Shown here piece by piece: positions 52,407-55,742 of a stretch of DNA of 55,742 nt (the first letter of the stretch is position 1; each line of letters starts with the position of its first letter). This DNA is from an uncultured Clostridium sp. GTDB lineage: Bacteria > Bacillota > Clostridia > Clostridiales > Clostridiaceae. The stretch is taken from the NCBI GenBank assembly GCA_934746015.1, contig CAKVEW010000019.1:1-55742 (forward strand), in the 5' to 3' direction. The notes below the pieces were generated by a model, which saw only the letters and a program-made list of their open reading frames with translations, did no database searches and was not told where the DNA came from. Both the position numbers and the translations under genes were made by a program.

Positions 52407-52473
52407 TTATTTCGCTAAATATACATTTAGTGTATTTCGTTATATTGAAAAAGTAAAATGGCTGTGATATAAT
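52407..52473 (+). promoter_or_regulatory. recombinase promoter with palindrome and direct repeats
   Basis: TTGAAA (52445-52450), 17 bp, TATAAT (52468-52473) is a good promoter. Just upstream, TATTTCG occurs twice (52407-52413, 52432-52438) flanking the palindrome CTAAATATACATTTAG (52415-52430). This could be the binding site of the helix-turn-helix part of the recombinase (autoregulation) or a recombination site. Confidence 0.5.
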
Positions 52474-52512
52474 AGAATCAAGGCTTAACAAGGATTTAAT
52501 GAGGTGAAAAAA

Positions 52513-53886
52513 ATGTCTAATGTGCGAAAAATAACATATAAATATAAAGATTATAAATATAGTGATGATGTAAACAGGCTTTTAAACGTTGAGTTAACTA
52601 ATAAAGATAAGAAAAAAATCCATTTAATCTATTCAAACTATTATAATTTAGGTGTAGATCGTGGTTATGAATTTATAATTGAAGATCTTTATAAATTAGT
52701 TGAAATACATAAGTTATCTACTGACCAACTAGCAGAAATATATGATACTGGCGTCAGAAACATTCAAATATGGCTTAAGGAATTAGGAATTAACCGAAGT
52801 ATTAAAAAAGGACAAAAATTAAAAAAGAAAAATTCTTCATCAAATCTTAATTTAAAATCTGACGAAAATTCAAATTTAAACAGCAATTCACTAATGAATA
52901 AATACGGTATAGAAAAACTTGAAATTAAAAATTTACCACAATCAATGATTGATTTTTTAAATTACTTAGAAACAATTAAAGGTAAATCACCAAATACAAT
53001 TAAGGGTTATGAAATTGATTTATCTATGTTTTTTAAATTTCTAAAAATATATAAAGGTTTAGTTGTTGATCCTTCTCTAGAATTTCATGAAATAGATATT
53101 AAAGATATAGATAATTCATTTATAAGAAATATTAAACTAACAGATATATATGCATTTTTAAGTTTTGCAGAAAAGCAAAGAAATAATGGCAGCTATGCCA
53201 GAGCAAGAAAAGTTGCAGCTTTAAAATCTTATTTTAAATTTCTTCAAGGTAAGGCAAAAATTATAGAAGATAACCCTACTCTAGATTTAGAATCTCCTAA
53301 AATTAACAAAAGACATCCAATTTATTTAACCCTAGATGAAAGTTTAAATTTATTAACTTCCTTAGATAAAAGCAATAAAAATTATCCTAGAGATTATTGT
53401 ATTCTAACATTATTCTTAAACTGTGGAATGCGTTTATCTGAATTATGCGGAATAAAAATGGATAAAATTAAGGGAGATACTTTAACTATTATAGGAAAAG
53501 GTAATAAAGAAAGAACTGTATATTTAAATGAAGCCTGTATAAAAGCTATAGATAACTATTTAAAGGTTAGAGATGACTCAAAATGTCTTCCAGAAGATAA
53601 AGAATACCTACTACTCTCCTCTCGCTACAAACCAATAAACAAAAGAACTGTAGAGCTATTAGTTAAAAAGCATATTTCTAATTCTGGATTAACAGATGAA
53701 AAATACACACCACATAAATTAAGACATACTGCTGCTACCCTAATGTATAAACACGGTAATGTAGATATTAGAAGCTTACAAAGTATATTAGGCCATGAAA
53801 ATATTTCAACTACTCAAATTTATACTCACGTTGATGAGGACATATTAAGAGATGCTGTTAACTCTAACCCACTATCAAAAGTATAA
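52513..53886 (+). CDS. tyrosine recombinase with N-terminal HTH extension
   Basis: The C-terminal 320 residues are a Xer-like tyrosine recombinase: SAM-like core-binding domain (FLNYLETIKGKSPNTIKGYE) and catalytic residues Arg in NCGMRLSELCG, Lys in IGKGNKERTVY, HKLRHTAATLM, LGHENISTTQ and the nucleophile Tyr in IYTHVDED. The N-terminal 100 residues are extra, with a helix-turn-helix-like STDQLAEIYDTGVRNIQIWL, joined by an Asn/Ser-rich linker (about 105-130). GTG at 52504 overlaps the GAGGTG site; ATG 52513 is the start (457 aa). No mobile-element partners are nearby, so it is probably a resident chromosomal recombinase. Confidence 0.88.
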   Translation: MSNVRKITYKYKDYKYSDDVNRLLNVELTNKDKKKIHLIYSNYYNLGVDRGYEFIIEDLYKLVEIHKLSTDQLAEIYDTGVRNIQIWLKELGINRSIKKGQKLKKKNSSSNLNLKSDENSNLNSNSLMNKYGIEKLEIKNLPQSMIDFLNYLETIKGKSPNTIKGYEIDLSMFFKFLKIYKGLVVDPSLEFHEIDIKDIDNSFIRNIKLTDIYAFLSFAEKQRNNGSYARARKVAALKSYFKFLQGKAKIIEDNPTLDLESPKINKRHPIYLTLDESLNLLTSLDKSNKNYPRDYCILTLFLNCGMRLSELCGIKMDKIKGDTLTIIGKGNKERTVYLNEACIKAIDNYLKVRDDSKCLPEDKEYLLLSSRYKPINKRTVELLVKKHISNSGLTDEKYTPHKLRHTAATLMYKHGNVDIRSLQSILGHENISTTQIYTHVDEDILRDAVNSNPLSKV

Positions 53887-53923
53887 TTAGATTAGTAGAC
53901 AAGCTATTCAGTTTATAAAAGTT

Positions 53924-53965
53924 AAAGGTAGGTATTAAATTTATATTCAATACCTACCTTTATTC
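53924..53965. terminator. bidirectional terminator
   Basis: AAAGGTAGGTATT (53924-53936) pairs perfectly with AATACCTACCTTT (53949-53961), between the convergent recombinase gene and the acidic protein gene. Confidence 0.9.
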
Positions 53966-53968
53966 AAA

Positions 53969-54337
53969 CTATTTTTTCTTTAAAACTCTAAATCCAGGGA
54001 ATAATTCTTCTGTAGACTCATCTAGATCTTCATCTAAGAAATCTAAGTCATCTATATACTCTATATGATCAAAAGCATCTACATATTCCAAATTATCATT
54101 TTCTTCAGCCTTATAATCATCTTCTTCTGACATATTTGCTTCTTCTTTTAAAGCTTCTAGCATACTCTTATACTCTGCTTCTAAAAATTCATTTTCTTCA
54201 ACAGTCTTAGCTATATCTTCTATTTTTATGGCTCTAACATCTATTCCTTCTTCTTTTAGACAATCACCACAATTATCACATATTCTATTTGGATATATAT
54301 CACATATATCATCATCAGTGTATTTATTTATATTCAC
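53969..54337 (-). CDS. acidic Cys-cluster protein, 122 aa
   Basis: Not recognised as a named family. The N-terminal region has four cysteines in DDICDIYPNRICDNCGDCL (positions 12, 20, 23, 26), a likely zinc or Fe-S site. The rest is extremely acidic, rich in Asp and Glu (EYIDDLDFLDEDLDESTEEL), with a short basic end. Transcribed divergently from lexA across a 167-bp gap that contains the SOS box, so it might be LexA-controlled, though the box lies nearer lexA. Its AGGTG ribosome binding site is visible on the minus strand. Confidence 0.75.
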   Translation of the reverse strand: MNINKYTDDDICDIYPNRICDNCGDCLKEEGIDVRAIKIEDIAKTVEENEFLEAEYKSMLEALKEEANMSEEDDYKAEENDNLEYVDAFDHIEYIDDLDFLDEDLDESTEELFPGFRVLKKK

Positions 54338-54437
54338 GAAAACACCACCTATAATTTAATCTAAGTTTTAACGTAACTTATATTATATCAAATTAATATA
54401 TAATAATCAATTTTTATTTGTATTTATCCTCTATAAA

Positions 54438-54476
54438 GAACATAAGTTTGATATTATATCCTTTTTATGATATAAT
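54438..54476 (+). promoter_or_regulatory. lexA promoter with SOS box
   Basis: TTGATA (54448-54453), 17 bp, TATAAT (54471-54476). GAACATAAGTTT (54438-54449) fits the Gram-positive LexA operator GAAC-N4-GTTY and overlaps the -35 element, so lexA is expected to repress itself. Confidence 0.8.
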
Positions 54477-54504
54477 ATGCCTAATAAAGTGAGGTGTTTT
54501 ATTA

Positions 54505-55107
54505 ATGGAAGTAAGCGATAAGCAATTAGAAATCTATGAATTTTTAAAAATATATACAGAAAATAAAGGATATCCACCTTCAGTAAGAGAAATATGTGAA
54601 GCAGTAAATTTAAGATCAACTTCAACAGTGCACGGACACTTGAAGCGATTAGAGAAAAAAGGTCTTATTAGAAGAGATCCTACTAAACCAAGAGCGTTAG
54701 AAATCATAGAAATGTCTAATAATAAAAAAGAAATGTTGAATATACCTATTATAGGAAAAGTAACAGCAGGAGCACCGATCTTAGCTACTGAAAATATTGA
54801 AGATACCTTCCCTATCCCAATAGATTATATTAAGCACAATGATGAACTATTTATATTAAAAGTTACTGGCGATAGTATGATAAATGCTGGTATAAATGAT
54901 GGGGATTATGCAATTATTGAAAAAGCACCAACTGCTGAAAATGGAGATATAGTTGTTGCTTTAATAGAAAATGAAGCTACAATAAAAACATTTTATAAAG
55001 AAAAAGATCATATAAGACTTCAACCTGAAAATGATACCTTATCTCCTATTATTGTAGAAGATTGTAGTATACTCGGAAAATTAGTTGGTTTATTTAGAGC
55101 ATATTAA
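54505..55107 (+). CDS. lexA: LexA repressor
   Basis: SOS-response repressor that cleaves itself when RecA is activated. Winged helix at the N-terminus ([20 protein letters not shown]). The cleavage site is Ala88-Gly89 in VTAGAPIL, the catalytic Ser is Ser124 in [10 protein letters not shown] and the Lys is Lys161 in EATIKTFYK. 200 aa, full length. GAGGTG is 8 nt from the ATG. Autoregulated through the SOS box at 54438. Confidence 0.96.
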   Translation: MEVSDKQLEIYEFLKIYTENKGYPPSVREICEAVNLRSTSTVHGHLKRLEKKGLIRRDPTKPRALEIIEMSNNKKEMLNIPIIGKVTAGAPILATENIEDTFPIPIDYIKHNDELFILKVTGDSMINAGINDGDYAIIEKAPTAENGDIVVALIENEATIKTFYKEKDHIRLQPENDTLSPIIVEDCSILGKLVGLFRAY

Positions 55108-55114
55108 AAATTAT

Positions 55115-55155
55115 GAGTCATACAATATTGTGTATGGCTCTATTTTTTTATTTTT
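55115..55155 (+). terminator. rho-independent terminator
   Basis: GAGTCATACA (55115-55124) pairs with TGTATGGCTC (55131-55140, one G-U), followed by a long T run. Confidence 0.85.
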
Positions 55156-55168
55156 TAGGAGGTAAAAA

Positions 55169-55742
55169 TTGAATATTTCGTTTGCAAAAAAGAAAGATAA
55201 TTTAACAGAAGACTCCTCAGATAATTACAACATAATAGATAAAGGAAACTATTCTTCTATAATATTTTTATTAAAAGTAATAGTAGCAACATCATACGCA
55301 TTCGGACTAGGCTACAGTTTATTTTTTCTCGGTGATGATTTTATAAATGTAGGTAAACTATTTTTAGTTTTACTGATTATTTCTTATATCTTTATGGAAT
55401 ATCCATATGCTTTTATAAAGGCATTATTTTTACCAAAGGTACTAAAAAAGGATAATATAAATTTAGAAATAAATCCTTTTACTATGGCTATAGATATAAG
55501 ATCAAAAGTAAAAATTTCTAAGGTAAGGATTATTTTTTCTTTAATAGTTCCATGTATAATTTTTGCTGTAATCCCTACAATAGCAAGCTATATGTTAGAA
55601 TTTAATATATATTTGTATGTTATTGCATCATCAGCAGCAATTATATCTACTAAGGACATTATTTACTTACTTGTAATTCTAAAAAACTATTCTTTAGGTG
55701 ATAGTATTCAATTAGAATCAAATGACTTTATTTTTTATAAAT
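55169..55742 (+). CDS. membrane protein, possibly degenerate DUF3267, truncated by the window end
   Basis: AGGAGG (55157-55162) is 6 nt before a TTG at 55169, from which the frame stays open for 191 codons to the edge; the C-terminus is missing. After 30 polar residues there are about four hydrophobic segments. YIFMEYPYAFIKALFLPKV followed by a soluble stretch and IIFSLIVPCIIFAVIPTI resembles DUF3267 putative metalloproteases, in which the first segment would carry H-E-x-x-H; here those residues are Met-Glu and Ile-Lys, so it would be inactive. The family call is tentative. Confidence 0.5.
   Translation, partial: MNISFAKKKDNLTEDSSDNYNIIDKGNYSSIIFLLKVIVATSYAFGLGYSLFFLGDDFINVGKLFLVLLIISYIFMEYPYAFIKALFLPKVLKKDNINLEINPFTMAIDIRSKVKISKVRIIFSLIVPCIIFAVIPTIASYMLEFNIYLYVIASSAAIISTKDIIYLLVILKNYSLGDSIQLESNDFIFYK

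Noticed and set aside
52513..53886. Prophage or integrative element marked by the tyrosine recombinase
   Set aside because: No excisionase, phage, conjugation or tRNA attachment features on either side; neighbours are housekeeping genes.
1..55742. CRISPR arrays, tRNA or rRNA genes, insertion sequences
   Set aside because: No regularly spaced repeats, tRNA-like cloverleafs, rRNA stretches or transposase reading frames were seen on reading both strands.

Overview
The window is very AT-rich, uses strong AGGAGG-type ribosome binding sites and rho-independent terminators, and carries sporulation genes (spoVAC/D/E), an ANTAR-controlled glutamine synthetase/glutamate synthase cluster, an ispH-rpsA pair and clostridial-type lexA. 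Together these point to a chromosomal segment of a Clostridium sensu stricto (cluster I) species. I cannot name the species. No rRNA, tRNA, insertion sequence, prophage or CRISPR array is visible.

Layout. 1-3.9 kb: an orphan gene, then a minus-strand operon DUF1657 - 2Duf (DUF421+DUF1657) - spoVAC - spoVAD - spoVAE, with a divergent DUF1657 gene; this is the gene order of the spore-resistance spoVA2mob operon of bacilli. 3.9-5.5 kb: hisS (minus), preceded by a short leader peptide ending in four consecutive His codons and a terminator/antiterminator RNA, apparently a ribosome-mediated His attenuator. 5.6-8.4 kb: M32 carboxypeptidase, a small unknown protein and a nitroreductase. 8.5-13.5 kb: malic enzyme, RpiR regulator, alpha-glucoside PTS and GH4 6-phospho-alpha-glucosidase, with a shared palindromic operator candidate. 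13.6-18.3 kb: LTA-synthase-like protein, a broken small ORF, and GH31 alpha-glucosidase. 18.5-20.1 kb: two tandem glutathione-peroxidase-like genes and OhrR, with promoters and a long palindrome. 20.2-26.5 kb: housekeeping genes (rluB-like, mnmM, RpiR regulator, YhiN-like flavoprotein, cmk, ispH, rpsA). 26.6-31.1 kb: GNAT, miaB, and a T-box (specifier GCA, Ala) in front of an Lrp-type regulator and an AlaT-like aminotransferase. 31.1-39.4 kb: glnA, an ANTAR antiterminator with a degenerate receiver, gltB and gltD; the glnA leader shows a hexaloop hairpin that excludes a terminator.

39.4-44 kb: a small secreted protein, pyrE, a membrane-anchored esterase, and a decayed helicase/nuclease-like gene whose only plausible start is ATT. 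44-50.5 kb: preQ1-like riboswitch and queT, an Uup-type ABC-F ATPase, a DUF4358 lipoprotein-MBOAT-DHHW acyl-transfer module, and an acetate/succinate transporter. 50.5-52.3 kb: a 59-aa ORF and a Ro60/DUF2828-like gene that has lost its metal-binding motif and is preceded by two similar, covarying hairpins. 52.4-55.7 kb: an HTH-tyrosine recombinase fusion, an acidic Cys-cluster protein, lexA with an SOS box, and a truncated membrane protein at the edge.

The recurrent theme is RNA-level control: His attenuator, Ala T-box, ANTAR antitermination and preQ1 riboswitch all sit within about 40 kb. The least explained items are the His leader in front of hisS, the paired hairpins before the Ro60-like gene, and the ATT-start helicase remnant.
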